Shown here: one piece after another, positions 53,849-63,998 of the stretch
Position numbering within the stretch: the first letter of the stretch is position 1
How the letters are laid out: the number at the start of each line of letters is the position of its first letter
Source of the DNA: Alphaproteobacteria bacterium
GTDB lineage: Bacteria > Pseudomonadota > Alphaproteobacteria > UBA828
DNA length: 64,000 bases
Direction: 5' to 3'
NCBI GenBank assembly: GCA_022820945.1
Contig: JAJEEP010000098.1
Span: 45,358 to 109,357 of the forward strand
Program-made: the position numbers and the translations under genes
Notes under the pieces: model-generated
Database searches by the model: none
What the model saw: the letters and a program-made list of their open reading frames with translations, nothing else
Told to the model about the DNA's origin: nothing

Positions 53849-55468
53849 TCATCGGGGCTGCCGGCGAGGCAGGGTCACCGTAAAGGTGGCGCCCTCGCCC
53901 GGAGTGCCGGTCGCGGTGATCTGGCCGTGGTGGCGCAGCACGATCTTCTCGCAGATCGCGAGGCCGATACCGGCACCCTCGTACTGGTGGCGCGCGTGTA
54001 GCCGCTTGAAGGGCTGGAACAGCTTGCTGCCCTGCGACGGCTCGAAGCCGATGCCGTTGTCTGCCACGACGATGGTGTACGCGGACCCCGGGACGGCGGG
54101 GAGCGGCTCCGCCTCGGCTGCCATCCGCACCGTGACGCGCGACGCGACGCCGGGCTTGCGGAACTTCAGCGCGTTGCCGATGAGGTTGCGGAAGAGTTGA
54201 TCCATCTGGGTGCGGTCCGCCTCGATGGTCGGCGCCTCGGCAACGTCCACTTGGCCCTCTGCTTCCTCCAGCGACACGGAGAGGTCCGAGAGTACGGTTT
54301 CGAACACGTCGTTCAAGGACAGATCCTCGAAGGGCTGCGCCGCCGTGGTAACCCGAGAGAGCGCGAGCAGGTCGCTCACAAGGGTCTGCATCCGGGCCGC
54401 CGCGTCGGTCATGAAGTGGATGTACTGGCGGCCTTCCTCGTCAAGACTCTCCTGCTTCTCCTCCGCGAGCAGGTCGCCGAAGGCCCTGATCTTGCGCAGC
54501 GGCTCCTGCAGATCGTGGGAGGCAACGTAGGCGAACTGCTCGAGCTCCTCGTTGGAGCGGGCGAGGTCGAGCGCGTGGCGCTCCAGCGCCTCCTTCGCCT
54601 GCTTCTGCTCGGTGATGTCGCGCACGACCCCCATGATCCGCACCGGTGTGCCCGACTCCTCGCGCACCAGGATGGAGCGGACGGCGATGGGGAAAGCGGA
54701 CCCGTCCTTGCGGATGTACTCCTTCTCGTATTCGTCGGTGTAGCCGCGCGACAGGAGCTGTGTGTCGACGATCTCGGCCTCCATCGCCGCCCAGCGGGCC
54801 GGCGTGAGCTGCTGATAGGTCACACCGATGAGCTCGTCGAGGTCGTAGCCCAGCATGTCGAGGTAGGCGTCGTTCGCCTCTTCGATGGCGCCGTCCAGAG
54901 CGACAAAGACCACGCCGTCGTGGCTCAGGTCGAAGAGGCTCCGGTAGCGCCTTTCGGACGCTTTGAGCGCATCCTCGTTCTCCTTCAGCTCCGTGATGTC
55001 GCGGACGATGCCCATGAAGCGGATCGGCCGCCCGTCCAGGTCCCGCACCAGGATTGTGCGCAGGCTGATCGGCGCGATCGAGCCGTCCTTGCGCACGTAT
55101 TCCTTCTCGTATTCGTCCGAGAAGCCGCGCCGCATTACCTGGGTCTCGATGATTTCCGCTTCGCCTGCGCGCCACTTCTCGGGCGTGAGGTCCTGATAGG
55201 TGTGCGTGGAGATCTCGTCCCGGTCATAGCCGACGAGATCGAGATAGGCCTGGTTCATCTCCTCGATATGGCCGTCGAGGTCGACGAACACGATCCCGTC
55301 CCGGCTCATGTCGAAGAGAGAGCGGAACCTGTCCTCCGAGGTGCGGCCGACGTCGCGGTCGCGCGTCGCCTCGGCCAGCGCCTGCTCCAGCGCCGCGATA
55401 CGCCGCTCCAGCGCCTCGTTGTCGGCAACAGGGGGCGCGTGTTCCAGCGGTCTCGCCTCAGCCGTCAT
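53849..55468 (-). CDS. PAS-PAS sensor histidine kinase
   Basis: 539 residues: coiled-coil start, PAS/PAC 1 (~47-163), PAS/PAC 2 (~175-289), HisKA with phospho-acceptor His318 in FAYVASHDLQEPLRKI, then HATPase with N-box LFRNLIGNALKFRKP, NGIGFEP and GAGIGLAICEKIV. No membrane helix, so it is a cytosolic kinase of the phytochrome-like HisKA subgroup. The two PAS domains are very alike in sequence. Coupled with the two response regulators downstream; starts 11 nt inside the end of the PLP enzyme gene. Confidence 0.9.
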   Translation of the reverse strand: MTAEARPLEHAPPVADNEALERRIAALEQALAEATRDRDVGRTSEDRFRSLFDMSRDGIVFVDLDGHIEEMNQAYLDLVGYDRDEISTHTYQDLTPEKWRAGEAEIIETQVMRRGFSDEYEKEYVRKDGSIAPISLRTILVRDLDGRPIRFMGIVRDITELKENEDALKASERRYRSLFDLSHDGVVFVALDGAIEEANDAYLDMLGYDLDELIGVTYQQLTPARWAAMEAEIVDTQLLSRGYTDEYEKEYIRKDGSAFPIAVRSILVREESGTPVRIMGVVRDITEQKQAKEALERHALDLARSNEELEQFAYVASHDLQEPLRKIRAFGDLLAEEKQESLDEEGRQYIHFMTDAAARMQTLVSDLLALSRVTTAAQPFEDLSLNDVFETVLSDLSVSLEEAEGQVDVAEAPTIEADRTQMDQLFRNLIGNALKFRKPGVASRVTVRMAAEAEPLPAVPGSAYTIVVADNGIGFEPSQGSKLFQPFKRLHARHQYEGAGIGLAICEKIVLRHHGQITATGTPGEGATFTVTLPRRQPR

Positions 55469-56513
55469 CGATCAGGTCCTCGGCGTAGGCGAAGAGCGCC
55501 GGCATGCCGCCGGTGTGGACGAAGACCGCCGTCTCGTCGGCGCCGACCGCACCGCGCTTCACGTGATCGATGAGCCCGGCCATGGCTTTGCCGGAGTAAA
55601 CCGGGTCGAGCAAGATGCCCTCGGTCTCGGCCACCAGCTTGACCGCGGCGCGCGCCTCCGGCGAGAGCACGCCGTAGTCCTCGCCGATATGGTCCTCGTC
55701 GGTGACGAAGTCGGCGGGCTCGATCGCGAAGTTGAGGTCGAGCGCGCGCGCCGTCGCGCTGGCGACACGCGCGATGTCGAGCTCGCGCGGCTCTTCCCAG
55801 CGGATCGGGCTGATCGCAGCCACGCGCGCTCGGCGGCCGAGCGCGCGCAGGCCCGTGACGAGCCCCGCCGGCGTGTTGTTGGCGCCGCAGATGAAGACCT
55901 GGGTGGGATCGATCCCCGCCTCCTCGAACTGGGCGTCGAGCTCGATCGCCGTGCCGACGTAGCCAAGCGCCGCGAGCACCTGCTGGTCGAGGGCAAAGGG
56001 GGCGATCACGAAGGGGCGCCGGCCGGCGGCTTCCAGCGCGCGGGCTTTCTCGTCGAGCAGCGGCTGGATCCTTTCCATGCTGTCGAGGTCGACCACGGTC
56101 ACGTCGGCACCCATCAGGCGGTCGAGCAGCAGGTTGCCCTGCACTCTCGGTCCCTTGACGCCGTGGATCAGCACCAGCGAAACCGCGAGACCGTGCTTGC
56201 ACGCCGCCGCCGTGATCTGCCGGCACCAGTTGGACTGCGTGTAGGCGCCCGCGACCACGGTGTCGGCGCCCGAATTCAGGATCTCGGCGAAGGTGAACTC
56301 CAGGTGGCGCGTCTTGTTGCCGCCGAAGGCCAGCCCGGTGAGGTCGTCCCGCTTGATGTAGAGGGCGCGCACCCCGATCGCCACGGCAAGCCGGGGGCAG
56401 GGGTCGAGCGGCGTCGGCAGATGCGCGAGCCGGATGCGCGGATGCGCAGCGAGCCGGGCGGCGAGTTCGTCCCTCGTCACCGCTGCCTCCGCCTGTGCCG
56501 CTGCCACCGCCAT
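55458..56513 (-). CDS. PLP-dependent D-cysteine desulfhydrase/ACC deaminase family
   Basis: 351 residues from the ATG at 56513; the 830-aa ORF in the track is this gene plus an accidental extension through the ABC-F gene. Catalytic Lys67 in LAFGGNKTRHLEF, GAYTQSNWCRQITAAACKHGL, phosphate-binding region around VFICGANNTPAGLVTG and VHTGGMPALFAY. Tryptophan-synthase-beta fold. D-cysteine desulfhydration to pyruvate, H2S and ammonia is more likely than ACC deamination, but not decided. It is the gene before the kinase, overlapping by 11 nt. Confidence 0.85.
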   Translation of the reverse strand: MAVAAAQAEAAVTRDELAARLAAHPRIRLAHLPTPLDPCPRLAVAIGVRALYIKRDDLTGLAFGGNKTRHLEFTFAEILNSGADTVVAGAYTQSNWCRQITAAACKHGLAVSLVLIHGVKGPRVQGNLLLDRLMGADVTVVDLDSMERIQPLLDEKARALEAAGRRPFVIAPFALDQQVLAALGYVGTAIELDAQFEEAGIDPTQVFICGANNTPAGLVTGLRALGRRARVAAISPIRWEEPRELDIARVASATARALDLNFAIEPADFVTDEDHIGEDYGVLSPEARAAVKLVAETEGILLDPVYSGKAMAGLIDHVKRGAVGADETAVFVHTGGMPALFAYAEDLIDDG

Positions 56514-56617
56514 TCCTTTCCCCCGCCGGCTTCCCGGGCATCCTATCGCCGGCAGGAAGCGCCCGGCAACCGATGGGGCGAATGGGCCTGCTGACTGGCG
56601 CCGGCAAGGGCTTCGGT

Positions 56618-58495
<1,878 letters not shown>

Positions 58496-58604
58496 GGCCG
58501 GGCGGATATCTGCGCCCACCGCGCCCGCGACGCAAGGCCGACGGACGCCTCGTCCGTGCATATGCGACAATGACCGACGAATCAGAGTCGAGGGAGTGCA
58601 CTCC

Positions 58605-58937
58605 ATGCTGATCGTCGCCGTCGTCTTCGAGTTCGTGCCCGGCGGGTTCGACCGCATCAAGGCCGAGGTCGTCGATGCCATCGAGAACTCGCGCAAGGAG
58701 CCCGGCGCCCAGATCTACGACTGGGCCATCGATGTCACCGCGCCTAACCGGGCCATTATCTTCGAGGTGTGGGACGATCAGGCGGCGCTCGATGCGCACT
58801 TCACCCATCCCTACATGGACACGCTGGTTGCGGCGCTCACCGCCGCCAACATTCGCGGCGACATCACCCATTACTCGGCGGAGATCTACGACGTGAGCGG
58901 CAAGCGCGACATGGGCTTCCGGTTGCCGACCGAATAG
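58605..58937 (+). CDS. Antibiotic-biosynthesis-monooxygenase-like (ABM) small protein
   Basis: 110 residues from the ATG at 58605 with GGGAG 8 nt upstream; the ORF-track start is inside the divergent gene's leader. Dimeric alpha+beta barrel pattern: LIVAVVFEFVPGGFDRIKAEVVDAIENSRKEPGAQIYDW and IFEVWDDQAALDAHFTHPYM. Members act on quinones or heme or just bind small ligands; the reaction is unknown here. Followed 21 nt later by the NTF2-like gene, probably co-transcribed. Confidence 0.82.
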   Translation: MLIVAVVFEFVPGGFDRIKAEVVDAIENSRKEPGAQIYDWAIDVTAPNRAIIFEVWDDQAALDAHFTHPYMDTLVAALTAANIRGDITHYSAEIYDVSGKRDMGFRLPTE

Positions 58938-58958
58938 GCGCCGGACGGAGAGACCGCC

Positions 58959-59372
58959 GTGAGCGCCGACCCCATCGCGCCGCCCTTCGACGAGGTTGCT
59001 GCCCGCGCCGTCGTCCAGGCGTTCGAGGACGCCTGGAACCGCAGGGTCGCCGACGAGATTCCGCTCACCTGCACGCCGGACACGCGCTGGCGCTATCGCG
59101 ACGCATTCGTCGAAGGGCGGGACAACATCGTGCCGTTCCTGCGCGCGCGCTGGCCGATCCAGCAGCACTACAGGCTCAGGAAGGAGCTCTGGAGCTTCAC
59201 GGCGAACCGCATCTCGGTGCGCTTCGTCAGCGAGTGGCGCCACCGCGACAGCGGCCAGTGGTACCGGACCTTCGGCAACGAGCACTGGGAATTTGACCCC
59301 GACGGGTTGCAGAGCGTACTCGACCTCTCCGCCAACGACCTCCCGATCGAGGAATCCGAGCGGACGCTCTGA
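58959..59372 (+). CDS. NTF2-like DUF1348 protein
   Basis: 137 residues from a GTG with GGAG 8 nt upstream. The pattern of DUF1348 (nuclear-transport-factor-2-like) proteins is seen: FEDAWNRRVADEIPLTCTPDTRWRYRDAFVEGRDNIVPFLRARW, RISVRFVSEWRHRDSGQWYRTFGNEHWEFD. Members are mostly of unknown function. The last bases lie one nucleotide before the convergent gamma-glutamyltransferase stop. Confidence 0.8.
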   Translation: MSADPIAPPFDEVAARAVVQAFEDAWNRRVADEIPLTCTPDTRWRYRDAFVEGRDNIVPFLRARWPIQQHYRLRKELWSFTANRISVRFVSEWRHRDSGQWYRTFGNEHWEFDPDGLQSVLDLSANDLPIEESERTL

Positions 59373-61091
59373 TCACCAGCCCAGCGCGCGGCTCATGCGC
59401 CGGGGGTCGGCGGCGCCTTCGATCTCGCCCGTCTCAAGGTCCTTGCGCACCGCGCAGACGCCGCCTGTCCAGTGCGACCAGTCGTCCAGGCGCTCGATCG
59501 CGTGCCCGCGCGCGGCGAGCCGGTCGCCGGTCGCCTCGTCGATGCGTCCTTCGAGGGTGACGCGGCCGGGATGCGCGTCGTGGGGTGCGAAGGAATCGGG
59601 ATGGCTATACGTGACCAGACGCGGGGCCTCCACCGCGTCCTGCAACTCCATGCCGAAGGCCAGGTGATTCAGGAGCGTTTGCAGGTTCGCCTGAATCTGC
59701 GTGTCGCCTCCGGGGGTCCCGAACGGCATGATCCAGCGATCCGGCGACAGCACGAAGCAAGGGTTGGGCGTGAGGCGCGGCCGCTTGCCCGGCGCGATGC
59801 AGGAGGGGTGGCCCCGCACCGCCCGTGACTGCGCACCCCGAGAGGACACCGCGAGCCCGGTTCCCGGCACCACCGGCGTGTCCCAGCTCGTGTCCGACGG
59901 CGTCGAGCAGAGTGCGTTTCCCTCGCCATCGAGCACGCAGACGATCGACGTATCGGGCGGCGGTCCCGGCGACCCGCCGCGCGCAGAAGCCGGGGCAACG
60001 TAAGCCTCGTGGCCGGGGATCCGGCCGGGGCGCGGCATGCCGGGCGACGCGTTGCGGGGATCGATCGCCTTGCTCCGCTCCGCCGCGTAAGCCGAGCCGG
60101 TGAGCGTATCGAGCGGAACGTCCACGAAGTCCGGGTCGCCGAGATAGGCCTCCCGGTCGGCGAAGGTGAGCTTCAGGGTCTCTGCCACCGCATGCAGGTA
60201 GGCGTCGGAGCCCTGCTCCAGCGTTCCCACGCCCGCCGCCTCGGCAACCGCGAGCGCTTCGAGCAGGAATGGCCCCTGGCACCAGGCGCCGCAGGTGTGC
60301 ACCTCGACCGCCTCGCCATTGAAGCGGAAGCGGCGGGAGACCGAGGGCACGATCTGGCAGCGGAAGGACTCCAGGTCCGCCGCCGCGAGCAGCCCGTCGT
60401 GCTCCCGCTGATGCGCGAGAATCTGGTGCGCGATGTCGCCCCGGTAGAACGCGCGGCGCACCGCCGCGAGGCCGGCCATGCGGTCTGTGCCGACCGCGCG
60501 CTCCTCGTCGCAGAGGAACTGCAGTGTGCGGCCGAGATCGGCCTGCACCAGCCGCTCGCCCGGTGCCGGCACTTCGCCGCCCGGCATCCAGATCGTGACG
60601 TTCTCGGGCCAGTGGCGATACTCGTCGGCGTGGCGACGCACGTAGTCGAGCATGACCGGGTGGCGCGGGAATCCCTCGCACGCATAGCGCACGGCGCGCG
60701 ACGCCACGTCGCGAAAGCTCATGGTGCCCCAGCGCTCCAGCGCCTGAATGCAGGCATCGGGCGCGGCCGGCACCACGGTGCGCCGTACCCCAAGCGGGAT
60801 CTCGCCGCCGTGGCGCTGGATGTAGGTGTCGGGATCGAGCGCCTGCGGCCAGCCGCCGACGCCCGCGATGGTGACGACCTCGCCGGTCTCCGCGAGGCGG
60901 ACGATCATGGGCGCGACGCCTGCGACGCTCACCTGGTCGCTGTAGACCACGCCGAGGGTGAGGATCGCGGCGACGCCAGCGTCGACGGCGTTTCCGCCGT
61001 TCTCCAGCGCCTCGAACGCGGCCAGCGTCGCGAGCTCGTGGCCCGTGCTGACAACGTAGTGATGACCGCGGGCGACGGGGACGACGGACAT
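59373..61091 (-). CDS. Gamma-glutamyltransferase family protein (Ntn hydrolase)
   Basis: 572 residues. The N-terminus ATLAAFEALENGGNAVDAGVAA and mid-region AYLHAVAETLKLTFADREAYLGDP are GGT-like. The processing Thr is probably Thr381 in PDTSIVCVLDGEGNALCS, followed by LAVSSRG. No signal peptide is visible, unlike the periplasmic Ggt of E. coli, so it may be a cytoplasmic member. Autoprocessing at Thr381 would give about 380 + 192 residues. The exact substrate is not known. Confidence 0.85.
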   Translation of the reverse strand: MSVVPVARGHHYVVSTGHELATLAAFEALENGGNAVDAGVAAILTLGVVYSDQVSVAGVAPMIVRLAETGEVVTIAGVGGWPQALDPDTYIQRHGGEIPLGVRRTVVPAAPDACIQALERWGTMSFRDVASRAVRYACEGFPRHPVMLDYVRRHADEYRHWPENVTIWMPGGEVPAPGERLVQADLGRTLQFLCDEERAVGTDRMAGLAAVRRAFYRGDIAHQILAHQREHDGLLAAADLESFRCQIVPSVSRRFRFNGEAVEVHTCGAWCQGPFLLEALAVAEAAGVGTLEQGSDAYLHAVAETLKLTFADREAYLGDPDFVDVPLDTLTGSAYAAERSKAIDPRNASPGMPRPGRIPGHEAYVAPASARGGSPGPPPDTSIVCVLDGEGNALCSTPSDTSWDTPVVPGTGLAVSSRGAQSRAVRGHPSCIAPGKRPRLTPNPCFVLSPDRWIMPFGTPGGDTQIQANLQTLLNHLAFGMELQDAVEAPRLVTYSHPDSFAPHDAHPGRVTLEGRIDEATGDRLAARGHAIERLDDWSHWTGGVCAVRKDLETGEIEGAADPRRMSRALGW

Positions 61092-61199
61092 GGCAACCTG
61101 CGATTGCGTTGGGCCGGGTCGAGTTGGCGCGGCCGAGTATAGACTGTAATGGTGCGGCGGCGCTTCGCCAGCCGACCAACCTCAGGGGATGAAGAATAG

Positions 61200-61964
61200 A
61201 TGCAACGCGTTTGTCTCGTCATCGGTGCCGGCGCAGGCATCGGCAGCCATGTCGGAAGCCGCTTCGCCCGCGCGGGCTACCACGCGGTACTCTGCCGGCG
61301 GACCGACCGGGAAGGCCTGAACCGGGCGGTCGCGGGTATCGAGGCCGAGGGCGGGGCTGCGTCCGGCTTCCTGCTCAACGCCGTGGCGCCCGATACCATC
61401 GAGGAACGGATCGCCGCGGTCGAAGCCGACATCGGCCCCATCGAGGTGGCGGTCTACAACCTGGGCGCGCAGGTCGGCGACCGCGCGCTCGCGGAGACCA
61501 GCTACAAGGTCTTCGAGCTGGGCTGGCGTCTCGCGACCTTCGGCCTGTTTCGGCTGGCGTCCGCCGTCTGCCCGTCGATGGCCGAGCGCGGCCGGGGCAC
61601 GCTTCTCGTCACGTCCTCCACCGCGGCGATGCGCGGCAACAAGGGCCAGCATTCCCACGCGGCCGCCATGGGCGCGCGGCGCATGCTCTGCCAGAGCCTC
61701 AATGCGGAGTTCGGCCCCAGGGGCATCCACGTCGCGCACATCGTCGTCGACGGCATGGTCGATGCGCCCGATACCCTGGGCAGGATGCTCGGCGAGGAAG
61801 CATTCCAGAAGCTGCGGCAGGAGCAGGGGCTGGAGCACGACGGGCTGCTGCTGCCCGCCGAGATCGCCGACTCCTACTTCCATCTCTCCCAGCAGCACCG
61901 CTCCGCATGGACCCACGAGCTCGACCTGCGGCCGTTCTCCGATACCCCCTGGTGGAACCGCTGA
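61200..61964 (+). CDS. SDR-family protein lacking the catalytic Tyr and Lys
   Basis: 254 residues. Rossmann motif IGAGAGIGSHVG (8-19), the N-A-G region as YNLGAQV, catalytic-Ser region LVTSSTAAM. At the expected Y-x3-K position the sequence is QHSHAAAMGARRML, where Tyr becomes His and Lys becomes Met. Classical oxidoreductase chemistry is thus doubtful; an NAD(P)-binding or altered-reaction role is possible. Divergent from the GGT-like gene 108 bp away. Confidence 0.82.
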   Translation: MQRVCLVIGAGAGIGSHVGSRFARAGYHAVLCRRTDREGLNRAVAGIEAEGGAASGFLLNAVAPDTIEERIAAVEADIGPIEVAVYNLGAQVGDRALAETSYKVFELGWRLATFGLFRLASAVCPSMAERGRGTLLVTSSTAAMRGNKGQHSHAAAMGARRMLCQSLNAEFGPRGIHVAHIVVDGMVDAPDTLGRMLGEEAFQKLRQEQGLEHDGLLLPAEIADSYFHLSQQHRSAWTHELDLRPFSDTPWWNR

Positions 61965-61997
61965 TTTGACCGGTCGCCGCCCCGGCTGGAGACACAC

Positions 61998-62015
61998 TTC
62001 TTTACAATTCTTTAC
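61998..62015. promoter_or_regulatory. Tandem TTCTTTAC repeat, candidate operator
   Basis: Two perfect 8-mers TTCTTTAC (61998-62005 and 62008-62015) separated by AA, a 10-bp period placing both on the same DNA face. It is A/T-rich in a GC-rich intergenic region, about 130 bp before the His-rich gene. Such head-to-tail repeats are typical for OmpR-type response regulators; the binding protein is unknown. Confidence 0.5.
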
Positions 62016-62144
62016 CGCGCCGAAGCCGCTTATCGGTTGATCGGAATCTCCGGTCGCCGGACGATAGGGTTGGCGACTCGCCTGATGATCTCGATAGGCG
62101 AGGAGGCCGGCGCGCAAGCCGGCAACGAGAATCGGAGGATGACG

Positions 62145-62693
62145 ATGAAGCGGGGCTGGAGACAGAGCATTGTCGGCGGGATCGCGTTGACGGCTGCCAT
62201 CGCGCTCGCCTCCACCATGGTGGCAACATCCGCCCGGGCCGATCATGCGCCGTCATTGGAAGGCGCGCTGGTGGGCGGCGTCATCGGCGGATTGTTGGGT
62301 TCGACGTTCGAGAACAGGTCCGACCGCCTGTTTGCGATCGGCGCCGGCGCGATGCTGGGAAGCCTCTACGGCGCTCACGGCGTGGGGCACCGCCACCACG
62401 GAGGTGTGTATCACCGACCGATGTACGATCACCGCAAGTGGCACGACCGCAGGGCCCATAAGCGCCACTGGCAGGTGCATCCCCGGCGGCACCATCATGG
62501 CCACCACCACGGCTGGAAGCGGCGGCACGCTCACGACCCGGCTTGGCTGCACCAGAAACCCCGACATCGGAACCACCACCACCGCCCCGTGTACGGCCAC
62601 AACACCCATCGGGATTGCCGCGTCCTCGAACACGGTGTGCGGCCGGTCGTCGCGTGCCGGGGCAGGGGTGGCCACTGGCGCATTCTCCAGTAA
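62145..62693 (+). CDS. Histidine-rich exported protein with glycine-zipper segment
   Basis: 182 residues from the ATG at 62145 with GGAGG 6 nt upstream. Signal peptide IVGGIALTAAIALASTMVATSARA, then a glycine-zipper stretch GALVGGVIGGLLGST, and a C-terminal half very rich in His, Arg and Trp (HRHHGGVYHRP, HPRRHHHGHHHGWKRRH, HRNHHHRPVYGHN). It looks like a periplasmic metal-binding or envelope-stress protein. No family recognised. The composition is strongly unlike the neighbours. Confidence 0.7.
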   Translation: MKRGWRQSIVGGIALTAAIALASTMVATSARADHAPSLEGALVGGVIGGLLGSTFENRSDRLFAIGAGAMLGSLYGAHGVGHRHHGGVYHRPMYDHRKWHDRRAHKRHWQVHPRRHHHGHHHGWKRRHAHDPAWLHQKPRHRNHHHRPVYGHNTHRDCRVLEHGVRPVVACRGRGGHWRILQ

Positions 62694-62763
62694 CGAAATC
62701 GGCCGGGCATGCGCGCCATCGGCGCAAACGCGCCGCAGCGTATTGATGTGAGTGGGAAGCAGG

Positions 62764-62840
62764 TGGCGCGCTCGGGAGGATTCGAACCCCCGACCCCCAG
62801 ATTCGTAGTCTGGTGCTCTATCCAGCTGAGCTACGAGCGC
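62764..62840 (-). tRNA. tRNA-Arg (anticodon ACG)
   Basis: On the minus strand: acceptor GCGCTCG pairs CGAGCGC, D-arm TAGCTCAGCTGGATAGAGC, anticodon stem CCAGA/TCTGG with loop CTACGAA (anticodon ACG), T-arm GGGGGTTCGAATCCTCC, discriminator G and an encoded CCA (62764-62766). The A34 would be converted to inosine to read CGU/CGC/CGA. A possible promoter (TTGCGG, 15 bp, GATAGG) lies upstream in 62870-62910, weak. Confidence 0.95.
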
Positions 62841-62930
62841 GCGGAGGGCGCGGCGCCCGGCGCCGGCCACGCGGCGGACCCTATCCAAATCGCCTGAGAG
62901 CCGCAAGGGGGCGGGGCAGGGACCTGCCGT

Positions 62931-63806
62931 TCAACTCCGGTCCAGCTTCGCGAACAGCAGCCAGAAGAAGCCGCCGAGGATCGGCAGCGTGACGGCCAGG
63001 ATGATCGTGGACAACGAGAAGATGATCGGCACCTGCGACTGGTGCGAGGCCGTCATGGTCCAGTTGTAGATCGGCATCGTCGTCTCGGAGCCGCGCAGGA
63101 AGATCGAGCGCAGCAGCTCGTTGAAGGAGAGCAGGAAGCCGAAGATGCCGGCGCCGATGATGCCGGGGCGCAGGATCGGGAACTCGATATCCCAGAAGCG
63201 GCGCCAACCCGTGGCGCCGAGGTCCTGCGCGGCCTCCAGTAGGCGGTGGTCGAAGCGGGTCGCGATGATCAGCACGAGCAGGAGCGAGAACGGCAGCGAC
63301 CACACCATGTGGCCGAGGAAGATCGACCAGAGCCCGAGCCGGAGGTCGAGGAAGGAGCGGACCGAGATGAAGAGCGCCGCCCCCATGGTGAGCCCCGGCA
63401 CGAAGAGGGGGATGAGCGCGATCAGGATCACGCCGCCCGGCCGGCGCATGCGGGGCATGGCGCGGCCCACGGCGGTCGCCACGATCATGCAGACGATGCC
63501 GACCACCACGCCCATGGCGACGCTCTCGTAGAGCGGCTCCCCCCACTTGTTGAACGCGCCCATGAGCTCGTCGTAGTGCTCCATGGTGAGCGGGTAGGGG
63601 ATTCCTGAGAGCGGCCGGCCGCTGAAGGACATCACCGCGAGCCAGACCAGCGGGATGTACATCAGCAGGATGACGATCAGCCCGAGCCACTTGGCGATCG
63701 AAGTCCAGAGCCGCCACGCCGAGAGGCGCCGCCAGAAGAGCGCGCCGCCGTGGCCGATCTGGTCGTCGATGGTCGCCGCCATCCTGTGCTGTGCCCGCTC
63801 GCTCAT
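62931..63806 (-). CDS. ABC transporter permease, PotC-like (polyamine type)
   Basis: 291 residues, six membrane helices, and the EAA motif LEAAQDLGATGWRRFWDIEFPILRPG that docks the ATPase. The start ILLMYIPLVWLAVMSFSGRPLSG and YNWTMTASHQSQVPII resemble the second permease of spermidine/putrescine-type importers. It follows the partial first permease gene by about 12 nt. Substrate could be a polyamine, betaine-like compound or other cation; not decided. Confidence 0.87.
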   Translation of the reverse strand: MSERAQHRMAATIDDQIGHGGALFWRRLSAWRLWTSIAKWLGLIVILLMYIPLVWLAVMSFSGRPLSGIPYPLTMEHYDELMGAFNKWGEPLYESVAMGVVVGIVCMIVATAVGRAMPRMRRPGGVILIALIPLFVPGLTMGAALFISVRSFLDLRLGLWSIFLGHMVWSLPFSLLLVLIIATRFDHRLLEAAQDLGATGWRRFWDIEFPILRPGIIGAGIFGFLLSFNELLRSIFLRGSETTMPIYNWTMTASHQSQVPIIFSLSTIILAVTLPILGGFFWLLFAKLDRS

Positions 63807-63818
63807 CGCTCTAGCGCC

Positions 63819-63998
63819 TCACCGCCTCAACGTCTGGAAGACGTCGCCGATGGAGCCGAGCCGCCGCGTCGCCAGGATCAGCAGGGTCAGCAGCAGTGCC
63901 AGCACGATGATGACAAAGACCGAGAGCGCGGCTGCGGTCGGGTACTTCAGATTCCGGATCGCGGCTTCCACCGATGGCCCGAGCAGGTTGACGAAGCC
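63819..63998 (-). CDS. ABC transporter permease, PotB-like, C-terminal fragment
   Basis: Runs off the right edge of the window. The last 59 codons read VEAAIRNLKYPTAAALSVF, then a hydrophobic stretch VIIVLALLLTLLILA and a basic end RRLGSIGDVFQTLRR. This fits the final membrane helix of the first permease of the same importer as the downstream PotC-like gene. Confidence 0.72.
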   Translation of the reverse strand, partial: GFVNLLGPSVEAAIRNLKYPTAAALSVFVIIVLALLLTLLILATRRLGSIGDVFQTLRR

